A stretch of DNA of 64,000 bases from Patescibacteria group bacterium (lineage in GTDB: Bacteria; Patescibacteriota; Patescibacteriia; 2-12-FULL-60-25): the NCBI GenBank assembly GCA_028688515.1, contig JAQTXZ010000003.1, positions 1 to 64,000 of the forward strand. Direction: 5' to 3'. The notes under the pieces were generated by a model, which had not been told where the DNA came from, made no database searches, and saw only the letters and a program-made list of their open reading frames with translations. Both the position numbers and the translations under genes were made by a program. Positions 47,037-54,598 of this stretch are shown one piece after another. Positions within the stretch are counted from its first letter, which is position 1, and the number at the start of each line of letters is the position of its first letter.

Positions 47037-48533
47037 CGACACATCCTCTCTTTGGACATCGGCACGACATCTACGCGCGCGATCGTTTTTGACAGCAGAC
47101 TGAAAAAAATCGGCCAGGTTTCTTTGCCGCTTAACATCTTTGCGGGGGAAGATGGAAATGTGGAACAAGACCCGATTGAAATTTGGACAAAAACTTTAAG
47201 CTGCGCAAGAAGAGTTTTAAAAGCAACGAAAGTCAACGCCAAAAGCATCGCTTGCATCGGCATCGCGAATCAACGCGAGACTGTTGTCGGCTGGAATTCC
47301 AAAAACGGCAAACCGGTCGCACGCGCAATCGTTTGGCAAGACAGGAGAACGGCGGAGAGATGCAAAGAGATCGAGAGTCGTCGCGATCTGGCGCGACGTA
47401 TACGCGCGACAACGGGGCTGGTCGTCGACCCGAGTTTCAGCGCCACAAAGATTGAGTGGCTAAACAGCAGATTACTACGTCGCGATTACACTCCTCGCAG
47501 TGACAAGACGGATGTCAACTTAGTCTTTGGAACAATCGACTCGTGGATACTTTGGAATTTGACGAATGGACGATTGCACGCCACAGAACCGTCGAATGCC
47601 AGCCGAACAATGCTGTTTAATTTGAAGACTCTGACCTGGGATGAAGATTTATTAAAACTCTTCGGCATCAAAGAATCACAGATGCCTCTTCTCATGCCAT
47701 CGGAAGGACAGTTTGATGTGACAGACAAAAAACTTTTCGGTTGTGAAATTCCGATCACCGGAATTTTAGGCGACCAGCAGGCATCGCTTTTCAGTCACGG
47801 ACCGCTTGGCAAAAACATGACCGCGGTGACGTATGGGACCGGAATTTTTGCCCTCAAAACGATCGGTGACTTGCCGCACCCGGCGGCCAGCGGGATTTTG
47901 ACGACAGTTGCTTGGCATCGTCCCGAACATCCGATCGAATATGCGTTTGAAACCAGCGCACTCACGGGTGGCGCCATGCTTGAATGGTTTAAAGATCAAA
48001 TGAGCTTGGTCAAAGACATGAAAGAGCTCGACGCTCTCGCCGACTCCGTCTCGACTACCGGCGGTGTGACGATAGTGCCAGCCTTCTCCGGTTTGGCTGC
48101 ACCGGATTGGGATCCAACGGCGCGCGGACTGATCATCGGTTTAAATCGCGGAACAACCAAAGCACATTTGTGCCGCGCGGCAATCGAGGCGATCGCCTGC
48201 CAGGCCGCCCGAATGTCCACGCTGTTGGATGAACAGACAAACTCAAAATCAACTTTTTGGAAAGTCAGCGGCGGACTCGCACATTCAAATCCGCTGATGC
48301 AAAGCCAGGCGGACATGAGCCTCGTCAAAGTTTGCCGATCAAACAATCTGGAATCGACCGCCGCAGGAGCCGCAATGATTGCAGGCCTGGGAGCGGGAGT
48401 CTGGAAAACATGGGAGCAAGCATCCAAATTTTCAAAATGCGAAAAAACTTTTATACCAAAACGCCCCGCCAGAGGCGGAGCGTTTTTAGCGCAATACGAA
48501 CGCGCAATTGAACGATCGAAAGGTTGGGCCTGA
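47034..48533 (+). CDS. glpK: Glycerol kinase
   Basis: FGGY-family kinase phosphorylating glycerol to glycerol 3-phosphate with ATP. Motifs include SLDIGTTSTRAIVFD at the N terminus, GIANQRETVVGW, AIVWQDRRTAERC, the GDQQASLF segment and YGTGIFAL, with CRAAIEAIACQ and the glycine-rich VSGGLAHSNPLMQ in the C-terminal lobe. The length (499 aa) is normal. Two short stretches depart from the family: LLRRDYTPRSDKTDVN after KIEWLNSR, and KRPARGGAFL, the latter encoded by a gcgccccgcc-type palindrome (48459-48489) that resembles a terminator. It is probably a leaderless mRNA. Confidence 0.94.
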   Translation: MRHILSLDIGTTSTRAIVFDSRLKKIGQVSLPLNIFAGEDGNVEQDPIEIWTKTLSCARRVLKATKVNAKSIACIGIANQRETVVGWNSKNGKPVARAIVWQDRRTAERCKEIESRRDLARRIRATTGLVVDPSFSATKIEWLNSRLLRRDYTPRSDKTDVNLVFGTIDSWILWNLTNGRLHATEPSNASRTMLFNLKTLTWDEDLLKLFGIKESQMPLLMPSEGQFDVTDKKLFGCEIPITGILGDQQASLFSHGPLGKNMTAVTYGTGIFALKTIGDLPHPAASGILTTVAWHRPEHPIEYAFETSALTGGAMLEWFKDQMSLVKDMKELDALADSVSTTGGVTIVPAFSGLAAPDWDPTARGLIIGLNRGTTKAHLCRAAIEAIACQAARMSTLLDEQTNSKSTFWKVSGGLAHSNPLMQSQADMSLVKVCRSNNLESTAAGAAMIAGLGAGVWKTWEQASKFSKCEKTFIPKRPARGGAFLAQYERAIERSKGWA

Positions 48534-48643
48534 CACCCCTTCCCCCATTTGACCCGCCCGCAATGCCAGCAAAGCGTGGCGGGCGCGGTGGCGGGAAGGG
48601 GCCGGGCGCCGCCCAGAGGGCTCTGCCCGGAGGGGATGAGGGT
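48534..48643. repeat. G/C-rich palindromic spacer between glpK and hppA
   Basis: cccgcc ... ggcggg and gggcgccgccc ... ctctgcccgg make two strong hairpins between convergent genes, possibly acting as a bidirectional terminator. Confidence 0.5.
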
Positions 48644-50641
48644 TTACATCATCCATGCCGCAATCAACAACGCAACGATGTTCAAAATTTTGATCATCGG
48701 GTTGATGGCCGGGCCGGCGGTATCTTTGTACGGATCTCCGACAGTGTCGCCTGTGACGGCGGCCTGATGGGCAAAAGATTTTTTGCCGCCAAAGTTTCCT
48801 GATTCAATATATTTTTTAGCATTGTCCCACGCGCCACCGCCGGAAGTCATTGAGATAGCGACAAACAATCCGGTGACGATTGAACCGACGAGCAAGCCTC
48901 CCAAAGCAACCGGGCCGAGCAACCAGCCGACTAAGATCGGAGCGAGGACGGGCAACAGCGCCGGCACAATCATGCTCTTTAATGCGCCGCGCGTAACGAT
49001 GTCGACAGCTTTTCCATACTCCGGTTTACCCGTACCTTCCATGATACCCGGGATTTCACGAAACTGACGGCGGACTTCTTCCACCACCGCGCCAGCTGTT
49101 TTGCCGACAGCCTCCATGGCAAAAGCGCCAAAAAGATACGGCAGAAGACCTCCGATAAACAATCCGACAATCACATAAGGATCGTTTAATGCAAAAACCA
49201 AAGTCTTACCGGCATCTGCAAATTCTTGTGTGTAAGAAGCGAACAAGACCAAAGCAGCAAGTCCGGCCGAAGCAATGGCATAACCTTTTGTCACAGCCTT
49301 TGTTGTGTTACCGACAGCATCAAGAGGATCTGTGATATTGCGAACTTCTTCCGGCAGTTCAGCCATCTCGGCAATGCCGCCGGCGTTGTCCGTGATCGGG
49401 CCGTACGCATCAATCGTGACGATGATGCCGGCGAGCGAAAGCATGGCCATGGCCGCAACGGCGATGCCGTAAAGACCGGCCAATGAATACGCCCACAAAA
49501 TCGCGACGCTGATCAAGATGACCGGGAGCGCAGTTGACTTCATGCTCATGGCAAGACCCGCAATCACGTTCGTGCCATGTCCTGTCTGCGAAGCTTCGGC
49601 GATCTTTTGTACGGGCTTATATTTTGTTGATGTGTAGTATTCCGTAATCCAAACCATGCCGGCAGTCACGAGCAAGCCGATGAATGAACATTTAAATATC
49701 GCGTATGCACTGACAGCGGAACCGGCAGGGAAAAAGTTGAAAGCGACGAACCAAAAAGCGATGGCCGCCAAAACGCCGGCTGCAATCAATCCTTTGTACA
49801 ACGCGCCCATGATGTTTTTATTTTCACCCAAACGGATAAAGAACGTGCCTACAATCGAAGTGATGATTGATACGCCGCCGATCACCAATGGATAAAGCAT
49901 GACACTTGAATTGCCCTTGAAGGCCAATGATCCAAGCAGCATCGCGGCGACAGCCGTCACAACATAAGTCTCGAACAAATCAGCTGCCATGCCTGCGCAA
50001 TCACCGACGTTGTCGCCGACGTTATCTGCAATCACAGCTGGGTTGCGAGGATCATCTTCCGGAATGCCTGCTTCGACCTTACCCACCAAATCAGCACCAA
50101 CGTCCGCAGCTTTTGTAAAAATACCGCCGCCAAGACGCGCGAAAAGCGAGATTAAAGATCCGCCAAAACCAAGGCCGATCAGCGCTTTCAAGTCACCGCC
50201 AGACAGCCAATAAAAACCAGTGACTCCGAGCAATGCCAAGCCGACGACAAAAAGGCCGGTAACGGTTCCGCCTTTGACTGCAACGTCCAAAGCCTCCTTC
50301 ATTCCTTTTTTTGCAGCTTGCGTTGTACGCACATTGGCGCGAACGGAAACGCTCATGCCGATGTAACCCGCGAGGCCAGAGAGAACGGCACCGACCAAAA
50401 AGCCAAGTGCCATTTTATAACCCAAAAATAACCAAAGCAATACAAAAACGACAACGCCAATGTAAGCGATGACTTTGTACTGGCGCGCCAGATACGCTTT
50501 CGCACCTTCTTGAATGGCTTTGGAAATCTCCACCATTTTGCCTTCGCCGTGGCTCTGTTTAAGAATCCAACTGACGAGATAAGCCCCCCAACCCAACGCG
50601 ACCAGCGCCGAAATCAGCGCGAACAGTAGATATGAATTCAT
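48644..50641 (-). CDS. hppA: Membrane-bound proton-translocating pyrophosphatase
   Basis: Integral membrane pyrophosphatase that couples PPi hydrolysis to ion pumping, 665 aa and about 16 helices. Catalytic signatures are present: [41 protein letters not shown], and the C-terminal [28 protein letters not shown]. The segment [13 protein letters not shown] has Lys where potassium-dependent enzymes have Ala (GNTTKA rather than GNTTAA), so it should be the K+-independent type, generally an H+ pump. For an organism with reduced respiration it offers a cheap way to energise the membrane from biosynthetic PPi. Confidence 0.96.
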   Translation of the reverse strand: MNSYLLFALISALVALGWGAYLVSWILKQSHGEGKMVEISKAIQEGAKAYLARQYKVIAYIGVVVFVLLWLFLGYKMALGFLVGAVLSGLAGYIGMSVSVRANVRTTQAAKKGMKEALDVAVKGGTVTGLFVVGLALLGVTGFYWLSGGDLKALIGLGFGGSLISLFARLGGGIFTKAADVGADLVGKVEAGIPEDDPRNPAVIADNVGDNVGDCAGMAADLFETYVVTAVAAMLLGSLAFKGNSSVMLYPLVIGGVSIITSIVGTFFIRLGENKNIMGALYKGLIAAGVLAAIAFWFVAFNFFPAGSAVSAYAIFKCSFIGLLVTAGMVWITEYYTSTKYKPVQKIAEASQTGHGTNVIAGLAMSMKSTALPVILISVAILWAYSLAGLYGIAVAAMAMLSLAGIIVTIDAYGPITDNAGGIAEMAELPEEVRNITDPLDAVGNTTKAVTKGYAIASAGLAALVLFASYTQEFADAGKTLVFALNDPYVIVGLFIGGLLPYLFGAFAMEAVGKTAGAVVEEVRRQFREIPGIMEGTGKPEYGKAVDIVTRGALKSMIVPALLPVLAPILVGWLLGPVALGGLLVGSIVTGLFVAISMTSGGGAWDNAKKYIESGNFGGKKSFAHQAAVTGDTVGDPYKDTAGPAINPMIKILNIVALLIAAWMM

Positions 50642-50741
50642 ACAAAGTGAATTAGCAATTAGAAATTAGTAATTTATGAACGAACGAAGAATACCAAAAA
50701 GAGGCTAAAACGTCAATAAAACGCGAGTCCGGAATGATGCT

Positions 50742-51926
50742 CTAAACTTGCGGCAATATGCGCAAAGACAATTGATTTTTCAACTCCTCCAACCCCTCCC
50801 CTTTAAGCGCAGAGACAAAAACCGGCGTCATCTTTTTATATTTCTTGAGCAAACTTGCTTTGGGAATTCTTTTTACCAAATCGGTTTTATTGAAAACGTA
50901 GATTTTTGGAGTTTTGCTCACGCCAAGTTGATCCAAAATCTTTTCGACTTCTTCTATTTTTTCGTGGACAAACGGATCGCTTACGTCGATGACGTGCAAA
51001 ATCAATTCCGCCTCGATCGTTTCTTCCAGCGTGGACTTGAATGCGTCGATGAGTTGCGGCGGCAGATCTTGGATGAAGCCTATGGTGTCGGATAACAACA
51101 GGGAACGTACCTGGCGTACATCACGTGCATCACGTACCACGTCCTGAACCACTGAATCACTCCCCCTTGTTAAGGGGGGCATGGGGGATCTTGGCAGCCA
51201 AAGCTTGGCGACGCGGGTGTCTAAAGTCGCAAACAGTTCATCGGCGACATAGGCACCTTTGCGAGTCAAAGCGTTCAATAGCGACGACTTTCCTGCGTTG
51301 GTGTAACCGACGATTGAGACTGTTTTGAGTCCAAGACGATCACGGCGCGCGCGATGCTGGCCACGAGTGTTGGAAATTTTCGCGAGCTGATTTTTAATCG
51401 ATCTCTCCTGCTCGGCCAAATGGCGTTTCATTATTTCGATGTTAGTCTCGCCGCCGCCGCGCACGCCGATGCCACCTTGCTGCTGACCCAACTCCAAGCC
51501 CATGCGAAAAATACGCGGCCCCATGTGGCGTATGCCCGCGAGCCTGATTTGCAATTTAGCCTCGATGGTCGTCGCGTGTTTTTGAAAAATCTTAAGTATC
51601 ATGTCGATTCGATCCCAAACGGCGATGCGTTCTTTTTCCACGCGGCGTTCTATATTAAAAATCTGATGCGGTTTTAAAATATTATTGACGACAATCAATT
51701 CGACTTTTTCCTCTTTTGCAATCACAACGACATCCTCTAGTTTGCCGGAACCTATAAACGTTTTGTAATCCGGTATTGCGCGTTTTTGAATGATTTTGAC
51801 GACGACGATGCCGCCGTATGTTTGCGTTAAATTTTCCAATTCATAAATGCGCCGCTTCGCTTCTTTATCCGGCATGCGAGGCGGAATAACATCGATCAAA
51901 ATCGCTCTGGGTTTGGATGACAGCAT
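50742..51926 (-). CDS. hflX: GTPase HflX with repeat-derived insertion
   Basis: Ribosome-associated GTPase that splits stalled or stress-inactivated 70S ribosomes. The N-terminal HflX domain (about residues 1-195) contains the glycine-rich GQQQGGIGVRGGGETNIE. The G domain has G1 GYTNAGKSS, G3 DTIG, G4 NKTD and G5-like VSALKGEG. Between the switch I strand (FATLDTRVAKLWLP) and the strand leading into DTIG, about 30 extra residues (RSPMPPLTRGSDS then VVRDARDVRQV) replace a short loop. They are encoded by a family D repeat and a family C repeat in tandem. The rest has normal length. Confidence 0.93.
   Translation of the reverse strand: MLSSKPRAILIDVIPPRMPDKEAKRRIYELENLTQTYGGIVVVKIIQKRAIPDYKTFIGSGKLEDVVVIAKEEKVELIVVNNILKPHQIFNIERRVEKERIAVWDRIDMILKIFQKHATTIEAKLQIRLAGIRHMGPRIFRMGLELGQQQGGIGVRGGGETNIEIMKRHLAEQERSIKNQLAKISNTRGQHRARRDRLGLKTVSIVGYTNAGKSSLLNALTRKGAYVADELFATLDTRVAKLWLPRSPMPPLTRGSDSVVQDVVRDARDVRQVRSLLLSDTIGFIQDLPPQLIDAFKSTLEETIEAELILHVIDVSDPFVHEKIEEVEKILDQLGVSKTPKIYVFNKTDLVKRIPKASLLKKYKKMTPVFVSALKGEGLEELKNQLSLRILPQV
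51101..51192 (-). repeat. Tandem family C and family D repeats inside hflX
   Basis: 51101-51142: gaacgtacctggcgtacatc and following acgtgcatcacgt words (family C). 51160-51192: ctcccccttgttaagggggg (family D). Both are read in frame. Confidence 0.8.
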
Positions 51927-51974
51927 AATTATACTTAAAGCTTAGCACGTTTGCCGCAAGAGAGAAGCCGGGCA

Positions 51975-52003
51975 TTGACAAAATCCACTTTTTATCATAT
52001 GTT
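51975..52003 (+). promoter_or_regulatory. Promoter of the 52042 orphan gene
   Basis: TTGACA (51975-51980), 17 bp, TATGTT (51998-52003). Confidence 0.7.
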
Positions 52004-52041
52004 GATTTTTATCAACCCACGCCCTTTCGCTCGGAGGCAAC

Positions 52042-52527
52042 ATGAGCAAAAGCAAAGAATTCTGGATTCGTTTGGCCAAGTTATATCTTGAACAATGCCG
52101 CAACGGAGACCATCGGCACGCGCACGGCCTGGACAAGATCATCAACAACGGAATCGTCTCGTTCGCTGACCTCGACTTGAAAGAAAGCGAGCTACAAGAC
52201 CACTTGCTCGAGCTTGCGCGCGCCTTGGCCAGCCGCTGCGTCGCACACGCAGACTTATTAGCAGCCTTAGATCTGCACGGCATGCTGAACTGCAAAGGCT
52301 CGTGCCAAGGAGTCATCACGCACGGCAGTGCGGGAATTGCGCCGGGCTTTCTCGAATTACTATTGCGCAAGCAGGCCCTTCGCACTCTCCAAACATGCCT
52401 CGACAGCGGCACGGAAACGGATCTGCGAACTGCCGCGCAAATCATCCGTGAGTACAAACTCACACATCTCGAGATCAACCTCGACCCGGCCGTCATCAAG
52501 CTCCTATCGGCGGACGACTCTCTATAG
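52042..52527 (+). CDS. Orphan helical protein, 161 aa, function unknown
   Basis: No family recognised. GGAGG four bases before the ATG sets the start. The chain is helical and soluble, with clusters of His and Cys (RHAHGLD; CVAHADLLAALDLHG; CKGSC) that could bind a metal, though no standard motif is matched. It is a typical cassette gene: consensus promoter, own terminator, and a TAG stop that starts the terminator stem. Confidence 0.75.
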   Translation: MSKSKEFWIRLAKLYLEQCRNGDHRHAHGLDKIINNGIVSFADLDLKESELQDHLLELARALASRCVAHADLLAALDLHGMLNCKGSCQGVITHGSAGIAPGFLELLLRKQALRTLQTCLDSGTETDLRTAAQIIREYKLTHLEINLDPAVIKLLSADDSL

Positions 52528-52563
52528 CCTCCAAAGCCAAACGGCTGACGAGGCTTCTTTTTT
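52526..52563 (+). terminator. Terminator overlapping a TAG stop
   Basis: agcctc/gaggct outer stem enclosing agcc/ggct, then tctttttt. The outer stem begins inside the stop codon of the 52042 gene. Confidence 0.8.
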
Positions 52564-52583
52564 TAGTCTACACATCTTACAGC

Positions 52584-52617
52584 TCAACCACTCTTGTTAG
52601 TTGTAAGTTGTGAGTTT
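52584..52617. repeat. Family B repeat, half copy
   Basis: ctcttgttagttgtaagttg plus tgagttt: one arm of the family B palindrome only. Confidence 0.6.
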
Positions 52618-52620
52618 GAG

Positions 52621-53070
52621 TTAAAGCAAAAATCTAAACAGCACGGAAAATATTGCCCCAAAAGTTACGCCCCCTACAATATCCACCCAATCGTGCGCCC
52701 GCAACCACACGCGCGACCAGCCGACAGTGATTGGCCAGAGTAGAAACAGCCACGACCACCAGCGAATTTCAGGAACAAGCAAAATCCACGATGCAAGCAT
52801 TGTTGCGGCGACCGTATGCGAGCTTGGAAAGCTGTAACCGTATGCTTTAACTTTGACAGACTCTCCTCGCATTGCGGGACGCGGACGACGAATTGCGAAT
52901 TTAAGACACTCAGAAGCGACTGTTGGGATAAAACCCCAGATCAACAGACTCAAACCTTTTTGCAAAGGTACGGGATGAATCAAAAAAACTAAAATAATCG
53001 AGCAAACAATGCCCCACCAGCTTCCCAACATACTGATCGCATGAGCTACGTAAGTGCGCTTTCCAGTCAT
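52621..53070 (-). CDS. PAP2-superfamily membrane phosphatase
   Basis: Lipid phosphatase of the PAP2 superfamily, 149 aa with about five helices. The three phosphatase motifs are present: KFAIRRPRP, PSSHTV and SRVWLRAHDWVDIVGG, with the catalytic histidines in the second and third. Likely substrates are undecaprenyl pyrophosphate or phosphatidic acid on the outer face of the membrane. TGC-TATGAT ends six bases before the ATG, predicting a leaderless transcript. A shorter start was chosen over an upstream Met on this basis. Confidence 0.9.
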   Translation of the reverse strand: MTGKRTYVAHAISMLGSWWGIVCSIILVFLIHPVPLQKGLSLLIWGFIPTVASECLKFAIRRPRPAMRGESVKVKAYGYSFPSSHTVAATMLASWILLVPEIRWWSWLFLLWPITVGWSRVWLRAHDWVDIVGGVTFGAIFSVLFRFLL

Positions 53071-53106
53071 GCAAACATCATAGCACAACAACAAAACTCA
53101 AAAACA

Positions 53107-53844
53107 TTATCGATTGAATAAAGGCATTACAGGAGGATGTAAACGCACGCCGCGAGGGCATGGCCTGATAATCTCAACTTCACCCGTTCTGTTGGTACTG
53201 CTAACGTCGCCCACAATGCGGACGCAAGCGCCGGGCTGCATAGGTCTTGGCATTTGAAGCACGTCCTGCGAATTAATACTGAACGTCCAAAAAACACCTT
53301 CCGGATCGCTCAACTCCAAAGTGGAAGTTCCAAAAGATTCTATGCGGCCGACGATCGTGCCCATGCCGGGGTTCATCATTTTTAAAATTCGCGGTCTGGC
53401 CATCAACGAATATTCGGGAACGAATCTGGAGGCCATTTCTTCCACGCGGTTGGCGATGCCGGAGGAAGCAGCCGCTACTCCCAAAGATGCAATGGCAAAA
53501 AAACAAATTACCAAAACCGCAGCGACTCTAAATCTGTAACCGCGCGGAGATTTTGTAAAAATCCAAACAGCCAGCAGAGCGCACGTAAAACTCACGATAG
53601 CCCACAACAAAGGCAGTGCATCCAAAAATCTATCAAGGGACATTGATCTGCCTGCATCAATCGTCAAATTTACGGGGTCTAAAATAAACCAAACAAACAC
53701 GCCTGCGGAAACCGCGGCAAACATTGCGACCAACGTAAACGCTGTCCAAAGCGCGGCGTGTTTTAAGATGACCACCCAGCGCGGAATGGGCGTGGCAAGT
53801 TCTCCGGTTTGAATTTTTTTCTCAAATTGATCTGCTATGCTCAT
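53107..53844 (-). CDS. Membrane protein paired with sigma factor (probable anti-sigma)
   Basis: The 245-residue protein has a short cytoplasmic N terminus (about 25 residues), three membrane helices (about 27-55, 76-96 and 104-128) and an extracytoplasmic C-terminal domain. This domain has a small beta-barrel appearance (GTIVGRIESFGTSTLELSD, QPGACVRIVGDVSS). No zinc-binding anti-sigma motif is seen. Position 3 bp after an ECF sigma gene is the reason for the anti-sigma proposal. The beta domain may sense an envelope signal. Confidence 0.65.
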   Translation of the reverse strand: MSIADQFEKKIQTGELATPIPRWVVILKHAALWTAFTLVAMFAAVSAGVFVWFILDPVNLTIDAGRSMSLDRFLDALPLLWAIVSFTCALLAVWIFTKSPRGYRFRVAAVLVICFFAIASLGVAAASSGIANRVEEMASRFVPEYSLMARPRILKMMNPGMGTIVGRIESFGTSTLELSDPEGVFWTFSINSQDVLQMPRPMQPGACVRIVGDVSSTNRTGEVEIIRPCPRGVRLHPPVMPLFNR

Positions 53845-53847
53845 ATT

Positions 53848-54447
53848 TTATCTGATTAAGTTGGGATACTCGTCTCCCAATTTTGCGAACTTTTGCCTGG
53901 CGCGTCTGATCCATGTGCCTACAGTGCCGATGGGAGCCTGCAAAATGTCGCTCATTTCCTCGTATGATTTTTCTTCGATGTAGGCCAAGACTAACACCTC
54001 CTTATCGCGAGGAGGCAGTTTATCCAATATTTGTTTTATGACTTTTGAGTTTAAGGAACTTTCGACCAGACTTTGACTTTCTTCCTTAGCTGAAAGCAAC
54101 CTCTCAAATCCCATGTCCTCATCGTCGATCGAAACATTATTCAAAGATGACTTGTGCTTGCGATAAGCCGAAATGGTCCGGTTATGTACTATACGATAAA
54201 TCCAGCTGGAAAACTTCAAATGCGGATCAAAACCGGCAATATGGCGATAAGCATCGACAAAAGCATCCTGCAAAATATCTTCCGCATCCTCTTTTTGAAA
54301 ACCGCTGATGCGCCTTATATAAGCCAAAAGTTTGGATTCATAACGCCTCACCAAAGGCACAAAAGCCCTGTGGTCCGTAGGCACTATGGACGCCAGTTCC
54401 TCATCTGTGTTTTTTTGGTAATCAACCAATGGCATGGGAACAATCAT
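53848..54447 (-). CDS. ECF-type RNA polymerase sigma factor (second copy)
   Basis: Sigma-70 group 4 protein of about 199 aa. Region 2 is FVPLVRRYESKLLAYIRRI, EDAEDILQDAFVDAYRHI and FSSWIYRIVHNRTISAYRKH. Region 4 is LPPRDKEVLVLAYIEEKSYEEMSDILQAPIGTVGTWIRRARQKF with helix-turn-helix. The start is uncertain between nearby Met codons (54447 or 54435) and there is no Shine-Dalgarno. It forms a unit with the following membrane gene, in the same way as the sigma gene at 45.6 kb, but its partner is unrelated. Confidence 0.9.
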   Translation of the reverse strand: MIVPMPLVDYQKNTDEELASIVPTDHRAFVPLVRRYESKLLAYIRRISGFQKEDAEDILQDAFVDAYRHIAGFDPHLKFSSWIYRIVHNRTISAYRKHKSSLNNVSIDDEDMGFERLLSAKEESQSLVESSLNSKVIKQILDKLPPRDKEVLVLAYIEEKSYEEMSDILQAPIGTVGTWIRRARQKFAKLGDEYPNLIR

Positions 54448-54490
54448 ACAATTAACAAGGAACAATGTACAATTAAAAAATTTTAGTTAA

Positions 54491-54527
54491 AAAAAAGAGC
54501 TGCCGGCGCTATAAAGCTAAGGGCAGC
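54491..54527 (-). terminator. Terminator of the 54599 gene
   Basis: gctgcc/ggcagc stem with a 17-nt loop and eight or more U on the minus strand. Confidence 0.75.
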
Positions 54528-54598
54528 AGAGTGAGAGCTGAAGCGTCCGAAATGGGGACGGTCGACTTGAGTTTAAGGACGGCGTCGGCAGGCCGTCA

